From NCBI GenBank assembly GCA_041392845.1, contig JAWKLG010000028.1:30133-94132 (forward strand): DNA of 64,000 nucleotides. Direction: 5' to 3'. Under the pieces are notes generated by a model. That model searched no databases and was not told the DNA's origin. It saw only the letters and a list, made by a program, of their open reading frames with translations. Below are positions 1 to 9,189 of this stretch, piece by piece; positions within the stretch are counted from its first letter, which is position 1; each line of letters starts with the position of its first letter. The stretch comes from JAGQWW01 sp041392845 (lineage in GTDB: Bacteria; Bacteroidota; Bacteroidia; Chitinophagales; Saprospiraceae). The position numbers and the translations under genes are program-made.

Positions 1-3000
1 ATCAGCTCTTTCCAGAAGTGTGATTTCAGACTCCATGTTTTCGAAGGCAATGTTTCGATTGGCAAGTTGGGTAGAATAGTTGGGTGCCAATTCGAAATAG
101 GCTTCATCATCCTCCAGTGGGGTGCAACAATTGACAAATCCGGGATTCGAATCTACATCTTGACCATCAGATGCAACAACAAATCCAAACTGGTAAACAA
201 TTTGAGGAGAAAGTCTGAAAAAATTCATGGTAAGTGTAGCAGCTTCTCCGGGTGCAAGTGAACTGATTCTCCAGGATTGATTGCCATACAACTCATAAGT
301 GCCTTTGCTAGCCAGGTATTCATTTCCTCCCTGATAAACGGCTCCTTCCGCATGGGGCATCAGGATGACAATATTGCTTGCAGTAGCTGTTCCCTTGTTT
401 TCAATTTTAGCTACGGTAGTGAAATATGAAAAGTTGGGAGGATTGTTGGTTGGTCCTAAAATGTTCAATTCAAGATCGACACCTGCTTGTGGAATTCCTT
501 CGATATGAACCGGATAACTGAAGAGATTATTGGTCTCATCAATTTCAACCAACTCGTCGTTGCTATCCATTTTTGCAATGATAAAATAATTGCCTGTCTG
601 AGTCGAAGAGGGTATAGCAAATGGCTGAAATAGTCTGGAATAGGCCGAGTGAATTATAAATGGGAAAGGAAGAATTTCTTGTCTTAATAATTGATCGGTT
701 GGATCAAGGTTGGCATCGGTTGATAAATACAAGGCTATGTTAAAAGGGGGATATGCCACATCTGTTCCCAGGTTGCTATAAACTACCTCCGGAACAATTA
801 AATCACCTGCAGAAAGGCTGGAATTGATATTAAGGATATTTGTAGGTTTTAAATCCGGATACCCTTGAGTTATGATTTCAATGGGTGAAACAAAAATATT
901 GTTGTTTTCATCCACTTCAGGAATGGCATCACTTGCATCTGCTACAAAAATCAAATGATAATTGCCAATTGGGATGTTGTCTGGAATTTCATGTACTGCA
1001 AAACTGGTAGTACCTCCGGCATCCGGAGCAAGACCAAAAATGGTCCTGTCGTACAATTTTATATCTGTATTGACATCCAAATTGTCGTCTTCTGAAAGCC
1101 AGGTTTCAATGATGAAATTACCGGCACTCGCATTTCCTATATTTTTAAAAAGAACATCTGCATTAAAAGAAGCGCCCAAACCAACTATGGATGGTAAAAA
1201 GTTAACTCCATCCCAGGACAAATCGGCACTAGGCAAAATTTGGAAAGGAGAAATTACCAGGTTGTTGTTTTCGTTGCTTTCCTGGATGGTCTCATCGTCG
1301 TCGGTTCTCAAAATCAAATAATAAACTCCGGGAGCATAGCTAAGCGGGACGTTGTACCACAATTGATTTTGAACAAAAGAACCGGCAGGAATGGAATTGT
1401 CGGTTTCTGAACTGAGCATTAAATCTGATGCTTGCCATTGATTGTCTGTAGAGAAATAAAGGCTGGTTTTTACATCAGAATTGACGTCTGCCAATCCATT
1501 ATTACGAAGGTCATACAGTAGCGAAGTTCTAAATCCTCCAGGACCTGAAACTGCAATGGCACTGACTGCCAGGCTCAAATCAGGAAGAGCAGTTGAAGCG
1601 GAGTTTATCTCTATTGCAGCTTCGTCATCTTCTACCGGACTGCAACACTGCCAACCTCCGGGTGTAGAGTCAAAATCAGGTTCCTCCTGGAAAACAACCT
1701 GGCCATAAACGAACTTAGGTTGGGTGCTTAAATTGAAATAATTGACCCTTAGGTAATGCTTTTCTCCGGGTCTAAGGATAGGCAAAGTCCATTGATTTAT
1801 GTTGTAAGGAAGAAAAGTTCCTGCCGTAGCAATAGCTTCATTTCCACCAACATAAACCAGATTTTGGGGCAATGGAAGTTGAACAATTATTCCATGTGCA
1901 TCAGCAGTTCCATTGTTCTTTATTTCAAATTCTACTGTAAAATTTGAATAGATAGCCGGCTGATTATTGGTGGTTCTAATAGCCAATTCCAAATCCGGTT
2001 GATTGTTCGCAAATACTGATGCGTCAAATTTGTAAACATGGATTTCGCCGTTTTTAGTGGCGGTTAAAACATAATTTCCATCTGGAGTGGCCTTGAAATC
2101 AATCGCATCAATATTGGCGTTAGGATTGGTAGGGTTATCAACCAGTGGTGGATAAGGACCACTGGCAAAGTTTTCTCCCTGATTGTTGTAAAGTTGGATG
2201 CTTGCAGGATAACCAGGTCCCTGATTGCAGAAATCACCAGGAGTTATCCCGAGTACCATATATTCTCCTGACGTTTTTTCCAAGACTCCATAAACCGGGC
2301 CACCAGGCAATTGTCGATAGTTCGTAGGTCCAATGTTTCGGTTGTCCCACTCCAATTCGTTGTTTGAATTGAATTTTAAAACGTGATTTCTGTAAGGATA
2401 ACATCGGGTAGAAATAAAACCATAAATTCCTGTAGCAATAAATCCTCCGTCTGAGGTATTGGCAAATGCTTTTATTTCTGCCTGATTATAATAACTGGAC
2501 AAAAGTGGTGTGGTTATTTTTTGGATGAGGTTTCCATTCTGGTCTAAAATCCAAATTTCTGCAACCTCTGATTCCACTGATGGACTCGTGCTGTAACCCA
2601 ATACACTGGTTGCCATAACAAAGGAACCATCGGGACGCTGTAAAATTTTATTTCCTTCTGCATTGTCGACTGCATCGTTGGTATTGTTGTAGGTTTTTAA
2701 AAACTGCAGATTTCCGTTTGGATCAATTTTTAATAAAAATGCATTTTTAGAAAGAATGGTAAAAGTGTTTCCCTGGAAATCAAATATTTTATCTTCCAAA
2801 AAGTAGCCACTAATCGCAAAGCCTTGATCAGAAGTCTGGATAATATCCAGGACTTTTAAATCGGCATTTATACCAGGGATGGTCTGGTCAAAAACAAGCT
2901 GATCATCCAAGCTGGTCTTCCTGATTCTAAAGTCAAAATTTTCTTTACCAACTGCCAGAATTCCATCTTCAAAAGGAATAGTTCTCTGAAGCGGAATTGA

Positions 3001-3234
3001 AATAAGGTTACGGCTGATTAGGTCTCCATTTGCATTTAAATGAAGGCTTTCCAAGCCTTGAGGAGTACTTGCAAGCAGATTAAATTCAAGGTTTTGAGTA
3101 GGATGAATTTTGACACCAATCCCGGCTCCATAAACCTTGTCGAAGGTCTGTGCCTGAACGGTTAAAGTGAAAGACAAAAGGAACATGGTTGTTAAACCAA
3201 ACCAAGATGGTTTAGAGGAGTAGAGGGATTTCAT
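1..3234 (-). CDS. Secreted CARDB/DUF11-repeat protein, 3' end cut by window edge
   Basis: The frame is open from an ATG at 3234 to base 1, so 1,078 residues are visible and the C-terminus is missing. Residues 1-28 form a signal peptide (MKSLYSSKPSWFGLTTMFLL, then a hydrophobic stretch ending VQAQ). Residues about 30-400 look like a propeller-type region with recurring DGGFIATG and PDGSFVMA motifs. A DUF11-like domain starts near 409, three CARDB-like domains start near 549, 667 and 789 (each with a DLxxxxxxN start and a DE..EENNN-type end), and a second DUF11-like domain starts near 918. Both DUF11-like domains end in a CC..xEDDEA motif. Known of these families: extracellular beta-sandwich modules of surface or secreted proteins. 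Inference: a T9SS cargo whose sorting domain lies to the left of the window; this cannot be confirmed here. Confidence 0.85.
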   Translation of the reverse strand, partial: MKSLYSSKPSWFGLTTMFLLSFTLTVQAQTFDKVYGAGIGVKIHPTQNLEFNLLASTPQGLESLHLNANGDLISRNLISIPLQRTIPFEDGILAVGKENFDFRIRKTSLDDQLVFDQTIPGINADLKVLDIIQTSDQGFAISGYFLEDKIFDFQGNTFTILSKNAFLLKIDPNGNLQFLKTYNNTNDAVDNAEGNKILQRPDGSFVMATSVLGYSTSPSVESEVAEIWILDQNGNLIQKITTPLLSSYYNQAEIKAFANTSDGGFIATGIYGFISTRCYPYRNHVLKFNSNNELEWDNRNIGPTNYRQLPGGPVYGVLEKTSGEYMVLGITPGDFCNQGPGYPASIQLYNNQGENFASGPYPPLVDNPTNPNANIDAIDFKATPDGNYVLTATKNGEIHVYKFDASVFANNQPDLELAIRTTNNQPAIYSNFTVEFEIKNNGTADAHGIIVQLPLPQNLVYVGGNEAIATAGTFLPYNINQWTLPILRPGEKHYLRVNYFNLSTQPKFVYGQVVFQEEPDFDSTPGGWQCCSPVEDDEAAIEINSASTALPDLSLAVSAIAVSGPGGFRTSLLYDLRNNGLADVNSDVKTSLYFSTDNQWQASDLMLSSETDNSIPAGSFVQNQLWYNVPLSYAPGVYYLILRTDDDETIQESNENNNLVISPFQILPSADLSWDGVNFLPSIVGLGASFNADVLFKNIGNASAGNFIIETWLSEDDNLDVNTDIKLYDRTIFGLAPDAGGTTSFAVHEIPDNIPIGNYHLIFVADASDAIPEVDENNNIFVSPIEIITQGYPDLKPTNILNINSSLSAGDLIVPEVVYSNLGTDVAYPPFNIALYLSTDANLDPTDQLLRQEILPFPFIIHSAYSRLFQPFAIPSSTQTGNYFIIAKMDSNDELVEIDETNNLFSYPVHIEGIPQAGVDLELNILGPTNNPPNFSYFTTVAKIENKGTATASNIVILMPHAEGAVYQGGNEYLASKGTYELYGNQSWRISSLAPGEAATLTMNFFRLSPQIVYQFGFVVASDGQDVDSNPGFVNCCTPLEDDEAYFELAPNYSTQLANRNIAFENMESEITLLERAD

Positions 3235-3400
3235 AGTTGTTGTTTTTAGTCAAATTAAACTATTGAACCAAGTTTGTCAATGACTTTGGTTAGGGAGTGT
3301 GTTAAAGGCGAGACCAAGGATTTCATAAGAAATCGAAAGTAAATTAGGGATAAGTTTAATGATTAGGAAAGAACGGGCTTGGGATTAACATATGGAAAGG

Positions 3401-3454
3401 CTGTTGGTTGTTGGCTGTTGGCTATTGGCCCTTAGCCATTGGCCGTTGGCTGGG
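3401..3454 (+). repeat. Degenerate heptad array, TTGGCNN family
   Basis: About seven 7-bp units of the form TTGGCTG, TTGGCTA, TTGGCCG follow each other with small interruptions. The same family recurs at 3661-3704, 3784-3821, 9031-9066, 9149-9189, 10477-10510 and 11060-11106. It is not coding. Confidence 0.85.
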
Positions 3455-3481
3455 TTCAATTTTGAGATTTCCAATCCTCTT

Positions 3482-3531
3482 CCGGGTGCCTTCGACAGGC
3501 TCAGGCACCCGGTAAAGTGGTTTCAAATTGA
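3482..3531. repeat. Interspersed repeat with CCTTCGACAGGCTCAG core
   Basis: The arms CCGGGTGCC and GGCACCCGG enclose a short loop, so this piece can fold as a hairpin. Related copies lie at 10626-10657 and 11147-11197, and the sequence to the right (GGTxxxGTxGxTTCxAATTG) is shared with the copy at 11147. I recall similar CTTCGACA..CTCAG words scattered in other Bacteroidota genomes, but have no search result. Confidence 0.7.
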
Positions 3532-3573
3532 TCAGGAAAAAATCTTAGTTGCCTGAGTCGAAGGCAAATTTTG

Positions 3574-3821
3574 GCTATTGGCAATTTGAAATTGTCGAGT
3601 AAAGATATTTTCTGCATATTTTTAATCCTATCGTCGTTCCAGGGTTGGCGCGGCCACGTTCTGGCTGTTGGCTGTTGGCTATTGGCCGTTGGCTTTTGGC
3701 ATTTTCAAATTGTCGAGTAAAGATATTTGCTGCATATTTTTGGACGCCCCCGTCGTTCCAGGGTTGGCGCAGCCAACCCCTACAATAGCCAATGGCCAAG
3801 GGCTAAAAGCCAACGGCCACT
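3574..3821 (-). repeat. Two tandem REP-like elements with TTGGC heptad arms
   Basis: Two copies, 118 bp apart, each contain AATTGTCGAGTAAAGATATT, a TCGTTCCAGGGTTGGCGC block and a run of TTGGC or GCCAA heptads. The palindrome GGGTTGGCGCAGCCAACCC is complete in the right copy. In the opposite orientation the same core occurs at 9065-9140 and 10511-10585. The right end touches the stop codon of the S9 peptidase gene (TAG at 3820-3822 read on the minus strand). Confidence 0.8.
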
Positions 3822-6246
3822 AAGGTTTCGGTTCTTTATTCTTTACATATTTCTCCAGCCATCGATCTTGTTCCCAGAGGAGGTGGAGGATGGATTCGCG
3901 GGCTGCGTAGCCGTGGCTTTCTTTTGGAAGCACTACCAGGCGGACGGTTGCGCCCAATCCCTTCAAAGCATTGAAATATCTTTCGCTTTGCATTGGATAA
4001 GTACCTGAATTGTTGTCTGCTTCCCCGTGGATGAGCAACAAGGGAGTTTTCATTTTATCGGCATGCATGAATGGAGACATCTGGTAGTAAATCTCAGGGG
4101 CTTCCCAGTAATTTCTTTCTTCTGCCTGGAAGCCGAAAGGTGTTAAAGTACGATTGTAAGCTCCGCTTCTGGCGATACCTGCAGCAAACAAGTTGGAATG
4201 CGACAATAAATTGGCTGTCATGAACGCACCATAAGAATGGCCTCCAACAGCTACTTTTTCTCTATCGATGTATCCAAGACTGTCTACATAATCTATTGCA
4301 GCTTTGGCATTGCCGACCAATTGTTCGATGAAAGAATCATTGGGCTCTTCTTCTCCTTCTCCGATGATAGGGAAAGCGGCATCGTCTAATATTGCATAAC
4401 CTCTCAATACCCAATACAAAGGTGAACCGTAGTAAGGATAATTAAATTCTAAAGCAGAAGTGGTTATCTGACCGGCTGAACTTTTGTCCTTGTATTCTCT
4501 AGGATAAGCCCACATAATCATGGGCAGCTTTTCTTTTTTATCTCTATCGTATCCCGGAGGTAAGTATAGTGTGGCTGAAAGTTCGACCCCATCCGGACGG
4601 GTGTAAGTCAATATTTCTTTATGAACCTCCTGCATCGCTTTGAAGGGGTTTTCAAAAGAAGTAATTGGCTTTACATCACCTGTTTCTATGTTTCTAAAAT
4701 AGTAATTTGGATAGTCAGTTGGTGATTCCAATCGGGTAAGGTAAATGCCTTTGTCTACGTCCATTCCATAAATCACCATCTCCAATTGATCCTTTCCATC
4801 GGCCTGGTACAAACGCTTGGTTTCACGGCTATCGAGTTGCATTTTGTCAACAAATGGTCTTACTCCCTCTTCTGAATAACCTCTTCCAATCAGGTAAGCC
4901 CAATTGTCTCTCAAGGCAAGAATAGAACGTCCGTATTGGTTTCTTTCTGTAACAAAGCTTCCCGGATCGTTGTATTGATCCTGGTAGTTTCTATCGAAGA
5001 TAATCTCAGGATCTTTGTCAGGATTTGAAGGATTAAAAAGGTAACTTTTGGTGTTCCTATTGTTCCACCATCTGTCCAAGGCAATTGCAGTATTGTCGTT
5101 GCCCCAGTACATGCCCGCATAACGGTTTTTTACTTTTAAAAGATACCTGGGCTCTTCTTTGAAAGGAGCATCTTGCTGGTATAAAACATCTCTGTATTCA
5201 ACCTCCACTTCCGGATCTCCTTCGTCCAATGCTTCTACCCAGTAGATGGTTGAAGGCTTGTCTGCTCTCCAGCTAATTCTTCTTTTTCCTTTTTGGGTGG
5301 CCATAAATCCTTTTGGAAGTTCTTCCAATAGGGGCGTTTCAACGATTGTCTCTACCAAATTGCCATTTAAATCATAGATAGCAGTGGTCGAAGGAAAGCG
5401 ATAATAAGGGACGATATAACTAAAAGGCCTCGAAACAGTAGTCAGCATGATGTATTTTCCATCGGGTGAAAAGTCGATGTCTTCATACATGTCAGCTTCT
5501 TTCCAAACGGAAATTTTTCCATTCAGACCCACTTTGGCCAGGGTAGAACGAGTCAACTGTTCAAAATTGAACTCGTCATTTTTATTTTTTAAAAGATCCT
5601 GATAGGTTCTGTTTTGCGCTTCCTGACCGTCATTTTCACTAACGATGGGTCCGGTAGGTACCGCTTTGGTTTCATCTATCAATGGCCTTTTGTCTTCCGG
5701 TACCAATTTAGCCAAAATATGCTCGCTGTCTTCAAACCATTCGAAGGCAGGTTCCATGTTGGCATTCAGGTTGCCATTTATAAGTTTTGTAGCTTTTCCA
5801 CTTGCATAGTCTATTGACCAAAGTTCAAGACCGGAATCAGTAGTGTGGGTTAGGGCGATTTTCTTTTCATCAGGCGACCAGGAAAAGTTAGAAAATTTAC
5901 CTTCTTCGGGTAGGCCGGTTACCTCAACCGTTTTGCCCGTTTTGATATGGAGCAATTCCAGTTTGAAGTAATATCGTTCACGGCTTGAAATATTGGTAGC
6001 CGGATTGATTCTCAAACCCGCCAATCTCATTTCCGTTTCTGATAGTTCAGTTATGGATTTGAACTGCTTTCTATAAAGCAGAAATCCATAATCGCCACTT
6101 GGGCTGATACGTAATAATGGAGGTAAGGGAGCATCTGCCAAATCCAAAATTTCTTTTGGTGGCTGTTGGTAGGTCACGTCCAATTGTCCAAAAATAGGGC
6201 TGGTTAAAATCATAGCCGCCAAAATTATAAGATTCTTTAGACTCAT
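3820..6246 (-). CDS. S9 family peptidase, glutamyl endopeptidase (S9D)-like
   Basis: An 808-residue secreted serine peptidase of the prolyl oligopeptidase clan. Seen: a signal peptide (residues 1-21, ending SPIFGQ), a beta-propeller part with SPDEKK and SPDGKY blade motifs, and a C-terminal alpha/beta-hydrolase domain from about 560. The triad is Ser671 in GGHSYGAFM, Asp744 in GEADNN and His778 in KESHGY. The block around the serine, including ARSGAYNRTLTPFGF, closely resembles what I remember of the chloroplast glutamyl endopeptidase family, so cleavage after glutamate is the best guess. The start is the ATG directly before the signal peptide. It stands alone, with a repeat array directly behind its stop codon. 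The family call is firm; the exact specificity is inference. Confidence 0.88.
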   Translation of the reverse strand: MSLKNLIILAAMILTSPIFGQLDVTYQQPPKEILDLADAPLPPLLRISPSGDYGFLLYRKQFKSITELSETEMRLAGLRINPATNISSRERYYFKLELLHIKTGKTVEVTGLPEEGKFSNFSWSPDEKKIALTHTTDSGLELWSIDYASGKATKLINGNLNANMEPAFEWFEDSEHILAKLVPEDKRPLIDETKAVPTGPIVSENDGQEAQNRTYQDLLKNKNDEFNFEQLTRSTLAKVGLNGKISVWKEADMYEDIDFSPDGKYIMLTTVSRPFSYIVPYYRFPSTTAIYDLNGNLVETIVETPLLEELPKGFMATQKGKRRISWRADKPSTIYWVEALDEGDPEVEVEYRDVLYQQDAPFKEEPRYLLKVKNRYAGMYWGNDNTAIALDRWWNNRNTKSYLFNPSNPDKDPEIIFDRNYQDQYNDPGSFVTERNQYGRSILALRDNWAYLIGRGYSEEGVRPFVDKMQLDSRETKRLYQADGKDQLEMVIYGMDVDKGIYLTRLESPTDYPNYYFRNIETGDVKPITSFENPFKAMQEVHKEILTYTRPDGVELSATLYLPPGYDRDKKEKLPMIMWAYPREYKDKSSAGQITTSALEFNYPYYGSPLYWVLRGYAILDDAAFPIIGEGEEEPNDSFIEQLVGNAKAAIDYVDSLGYIDREKVAVGGHSYGAFMTANLLSHSNLFAAGIARSGAYNRTLTPFGFQAEERNYWEAPEIYYQMSPFMHADKMKTPLLLIHGEADNNSGTYPMQSERYFNALKGLGATVRLVVLPKESHGYAARESILHLLWEQDRWLEKYVKNKEPKP

Positions 6247-6416
6247 ACTATCTGAATATGGGTTAAAAATGGTATTGTTAGATGATTTTTTTCAAGATAA
6301 TAAGTATTTACCAATTCAAAGCCCCGTCCAGTAAATCCTAAACTTTCCATTTTCTTAGAAAATAGATTTTTCTCATAGGTATAAAAAAAACACCCCCGTC
6401 GTAGACATCGAGCCCC

Positions 6417-6447
6417 TCGTAAATCGTAAACCGTAAATCGTACATTC
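6417..6447 (-). repeat. Heptad array, ACGATTT family
   Basis: Four 7-bp units, on the plus strand CGTAAAT, CGTAAAC, CGTAAAT, CGTACAT, end seven bases before the stop codon of the cytochrome gene. In the sense direction of that gene they read ACGATTT and ACGGTTT. A short open frame over this stretch (6243-6449) is explained by the array and is not called as a gene. Confidence 0.7.
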
Positions 6448-6454
6448 AAAAGTT

Positions 6455-8395
6455 CTATTTCCTCCCGTTTTGAATTTGATTCACCGCTTGTTTTGCCTGT
6501 TCATTACCGGGTTCTTTTTTTAAAATTCTTTCTAAGAGTTGGAGAGCAGCATTGGAATCACCCTGGAAATTTTTCACGGCTGCTTTATTCATTAATGCCT
6601 GTGTGTAATCAGGATCAAGCGCCAAAGCTTGATCATATAATTGCTCACTTTCCAGCCAGTTTTTTTGAAGCACTTTTATAAATCCAAGGTTACAAAGTGC
6701 CAGCGGCTTTTTAGGATTCTCTTTTAGAATGAAGTTCCAAACCTTTTCACTCTTCGCAAGGTCCTGATTGGCCAGATAGGCAGTACCGAGCTTTTCCTGG
6801 AAATCCAATTCATAAGGCATAATTGCAACAGCTCTTTCGTAAAACTTTATTGCATTTGAGATGTCACCCAAAGCATAGGCGGTCTGACCAAATCGATAGG
6901 CCGTCCATTCGTCCGGCTGATAATTTTTAGGAAGATTTTCATAAACCTGTCGTATGCTGTCTTTTTCATTTTTATTAAAATAATAATGAACCAATGGCTC
7001 CAGATAGTCCTTTAAGTCCAGGTTTTTACACCTGTTTAAATAAAAACGAGCTGAATCCAGCATAATCGGAGCACTGGCGTATTTATCATAAAATGCCATG
7101 TATGCACGAGCCATTTCTACATTGCTTGCTTTGTTTTTCGTAAGAATTTGCAGGCCATAAAATTCCTTTTTTGGATTCAATGGCTCTGGCTGAAGTACTG
7201 CTGGCCGCTTTTGAATATTGTGATCGGTTATGGATATGTGTGGAATGTCCACACTTCCGGCCTTGGGCATATGACAAGAAACGCAGTCATTGCCATTTTT
7301 CATCCGGTTTGCTTCATTTTCGCTACAAATATTTCCTGCGGAAGAACTATGACAGTTTTGACATTTTTGATTGAAATATCCTTCCGGCAAAGTCCTCACG
7401 CTTTGATGCGGATGGTGGCAGGAAAGACAGGTCATCTCAGAATTTTTGAAACATGGACTTTGCTTGAGCCGGTCTGCCTGAGAAGCCATGATGAACTTGC
7501 GATCACTTCCAGTCGACCTGGGAAGAAAAGTATTCATCACACTAGACAATTGCATACCTGGTCTGAAATCGAAGAAACTTTTGCCTGGCTGTAGAATGGT
7601 AGTACCCTGAAGGTGACAGCGCATGCAAAGATCCATCTGAAGGTCGCGTGACAAACGCTTTGGATTTACAATGGTGTAGTCGGCTGTGGTGGCAGTGTCT
7701 ACAATGTTTCCAGCCAGTTTTTCCTTCGCATGTAAAGAACCTGGACCATGGCATCTTTCACACTGGATGCCAAGCGGCATATCAAGCACCTTGTTGTTGG
7801 AGCCTTCTTCAAATCGGGGAAAATGATTGTGACAGGTCAGGCATTCTTTATCCAGGCTGCGGCTGAATCTTTCGTTTTTGACATCTCGAAATCCCGGTGC
7901 CAAATCCCAGACTTTCTCCTGGGTGTAATAAGTGATGGGAGCCTGATAAATGTATCCGTTTATATCGATGATGTGCGAATTGGTATGGTGTCCTGATCCT
8001 ACTATGTAATCCACCTGCTCTGTCCTTTTGTGGACGGTATCTTTTCCATCCAGTCTAAATTCATCTATATAAAAAACAGAGTCTTTGAAATAGGGGAAAT
8101 AGTAGAAATCGTTTTTGTCGTCATACACCAAGGCATGCTCGTTGAAGACCGCTGCAGATTTTTCACGATTGGCTTTTCCGAAGGATTGTCCCATCCCGGT
8201 TTGTGAAAATGTCGTATGTACATTTGAATGGCAGGAAATACAAACCTGTTGTCCGACATAATGAACGGAGTCAGCCAGATTTAAAAAAGGACTTTGGCTC
8301 AGATTTTCTTCAACAGGTTTGGTTTTGGTGCAATACACCATCAAAAGCAGGACAAAAATGCCCAGAATGATATGCCATTTAAAAGGTTTTCTCAT
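6455..8395 (-). CDS. Seven-haem cytochrome c with TPR C-terminus, probable lipoprotein
   Basis: A periplasmic or membrane-attached multihaem cytochrome of 646 residues. Seven CXXCH sites are seen: CISCH, CLTCH, CERCH, CMRCH, CLSCH, CQNCH and CVSCH, all in the first two thirds. The last third is helical with TPR units (for example PNEQAKQAV-like and DPDYTQALMNKAAV). I chose the ATG at 8395; an in-frame TTG at 8416 would add seven residues. After this start a hydrophobic segment runs into LLMVYC, so Cys22 could be lipidated, although Tyr at -1 is atypical. It resembles cytochrome c554-type proteins in haem spacing. Electron donor and acceptor cannot be told. It is divergent from the plus-strand gene at 8441, and the two probably share a short promoter region. 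Confidence 0.85.
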   Translation of the reverse strand: MRKPFKWHIILGIFVLLLMVYCTKTKPVEENLSQSPFLNLADSVHYVGQQVCISCHSNVHTTFSQTGMGQSFGKANREKSAAVFNEHALVYDDKNDFYYFPYFKDSVFYIDEFRLDGKDTVHKRTEQVDYIVGSGHHTNSHIIDINGYIYQAPITYYTQEKVWDLAPGFRDVKNERFSRSLDKECLTCHNHFPRFEEGSNNKVLDMPLGIQCERCHGPGSLHAKEKLAGNIVDTATTADYTIVNPKRLSRDLQMDLCMRCHLQGTTILQPGKSFFDFRPGMQLSSVMNTFLPRSTGSDRKFIMASQADRLKQSPCFKNSEMTCLSCHHPHQSVRTLPEGYFNQKCQNCHSSSAGNICSENEANRMKNGNDCVSCHMPKAGSVDIPHISITDHNIQKRPAVLQPEPLNPKKEFYGLQILTKNKASNVEMARAYMAFYDKYASAPIMLDSARFYLNRCKNLDLKDYLEPLVHYYFNKNEKDSIRQVYENLPKNYQPDEWTAYRFGQTAYALGDISNAIKFYERAVAIMPYELDFQEKLGTAYLANQDLAKSEKVWNFILKENPKKPLALCNLGFIKVLQKNWLESEQLYDQALALDPDYTQALMNKAAVKNFQGDSNAALQLLERILKKEPGNEQAKQAVNQIQNGRK

Positions 8396-8440
8396 TTTTG
8401 GCTTTAGCGGGCTCAAATTTTAAAAATACGGATGTAAAAT

Positions 8441-9046
8441 ATGGAAAGAGGATTACTCATTTTTATAAAAAATCCACAGTTGGGAAAGGCCAAGACAAGG
8501 TTGGCCACATCCATTGGCAAAGAAAAGGCTTTAGAGGTTTATAAAGAACTGTTGAATCATACGAGAAAGGTAGTAAAAGAAGTTGATGCAAGAAGGATGG
8601 TTTTTTATAGTTCTTTTATAAACAAAGAAGATCAATGGACCTCAGATTTATTTGAAAAGCACCTTCAAACAGGTCTTGATTTAGGAGATCGTATGAAAAA
8701 CGGATTTGAAGAGGGATTCAAAAAAGCAGCTCCTTTGATTATCATCGGAAGCGATTGTGCCCAATTGAGCCCTGAAATCATCGAGAAGGCCTTTGAAAAA
8801 TTAAAGGATTATGATTTTGTAATAGGACCCGCAGAAGATGGCGGATATTACTTGCTTGGCATGAACTCATTCCAACCTTTTGTTTTTGAACAAATCAACT
8901 GGAGTACCGAAAAAGTCGCCGAACAAACCCGCCAACGAATCCTAAGTCTCGGTATGACCGTCGCAGAAGTCGACACCCTTTCTGATGTCGATGAATTGGA
9001 GGATTTGGAGAAGGTGGAATGGCTAAAATCGGCCATTGGCCGTTAG
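8441..9046 (+). CDS. DUF2064 / TIGR04282-like GT-A fold transferase
   Basis: A 201-residue protein beginning MERGLLIFIKNPQLGKAKTR, the nucleotide-binding N-terminus typical of the DUF2064 (TIGR04282) family of GT-A fold proteins. Further signatures are IIGSDCAQLSPEII and GPAEDGGYYLLGM, which carry the acidic metal-binding residues. The family is known as transferases or nucleotidyltransferases of uncertain substrate, often next to a second glycosyltransferase; no such partner is next to it here. Its last codons (AIGR, then TAG at 9044-9046) lie inside a TTGGC heptad array, so the present C-terminus seems to have been supplied by the repeat. The convergent neighbour is rsgA. Confidence 0.85.
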   Translation: MERGLLIFIKNPQLGKAKTRLATSIGKEKALEVYKELLNHTRKVVKEVDARRMVFYSSFINKEDQWTSDLFEKHLQTGLDLGDRMKNGFEEGFKKAAPLIIIGSDCAQLSPEIIEKAFEKLKDYDFVIGPAEDGGYYLLGMNSFQPFVFEQINWSTEKVAEQTRQRILSLGMTVAEVDTLSDVDELEDLEKVEWLKSAIGR

Positions 9047-9189
9047 CTATTGGCCATTGGCTATTGTAGGGGTTGGCTGCGCCAACCCTGGAACGATTCA
9101 ATGATTGAAAATATTCGGTAAATCTCTTTAATCGCCGATTCACAAAAAGCCAACAGCCAATGGCCAACGGCCAACAGCCAACAGCCAAT
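9031..9189. repeat. TTGGC element between two stop codons (heptads, core, inverted heptads)
   Basis: Left arm 9031-9066 reads TTGGCCG, TTAGCTA, TTGGCCA, TTGGCTA; right arm 9149-9189 is the inverted version (GCCAACA, GCCAATG, GCCAACG units). Between them sits the core with palindrome GGGTTGGCTGCGCCAACCC (about 9070-9088), followed by TGGAACGA and a GTAAAT..CTTTAATCG part. The element fills the whole gap of the convergent pair and includes the plus-strand stop codon and the base before the minus-strand stop codon (9189-9191). A bidirectional hairpin is possible. Confidence 0.85.

Larger units (their letters stand above)
3235..3819. other. Gene-free gap of 585 bp filled with repeats
   Basis: No coding sequence is supported here. 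The right half holds TTGGC-type heptad arrays, two tandem copies of a REP-like core (about 3591 and 3709, period 118 bp), and one copy of a second repeat built on CCTTCGACAGGCTCAG. The first 150 bases left of the repeats are the upstream region of the minus-strand CARDB gene, in which I see no clear promoter. Confidence 0.75.

Noticed and set aside
6243..6449. Open frame of 68 codons on the minus strand between two genes
   Set aside because: Its first part is the CGTAAAT heptad array and it ends over the start of the peptidase gene; composition is not protein-like.
7148..7594. Open frame of 148 codons antisense to the cytochrome gene
   Set aside because: Shadow frame; the CXXCH sites and TPR units fix the coding strand as minus.
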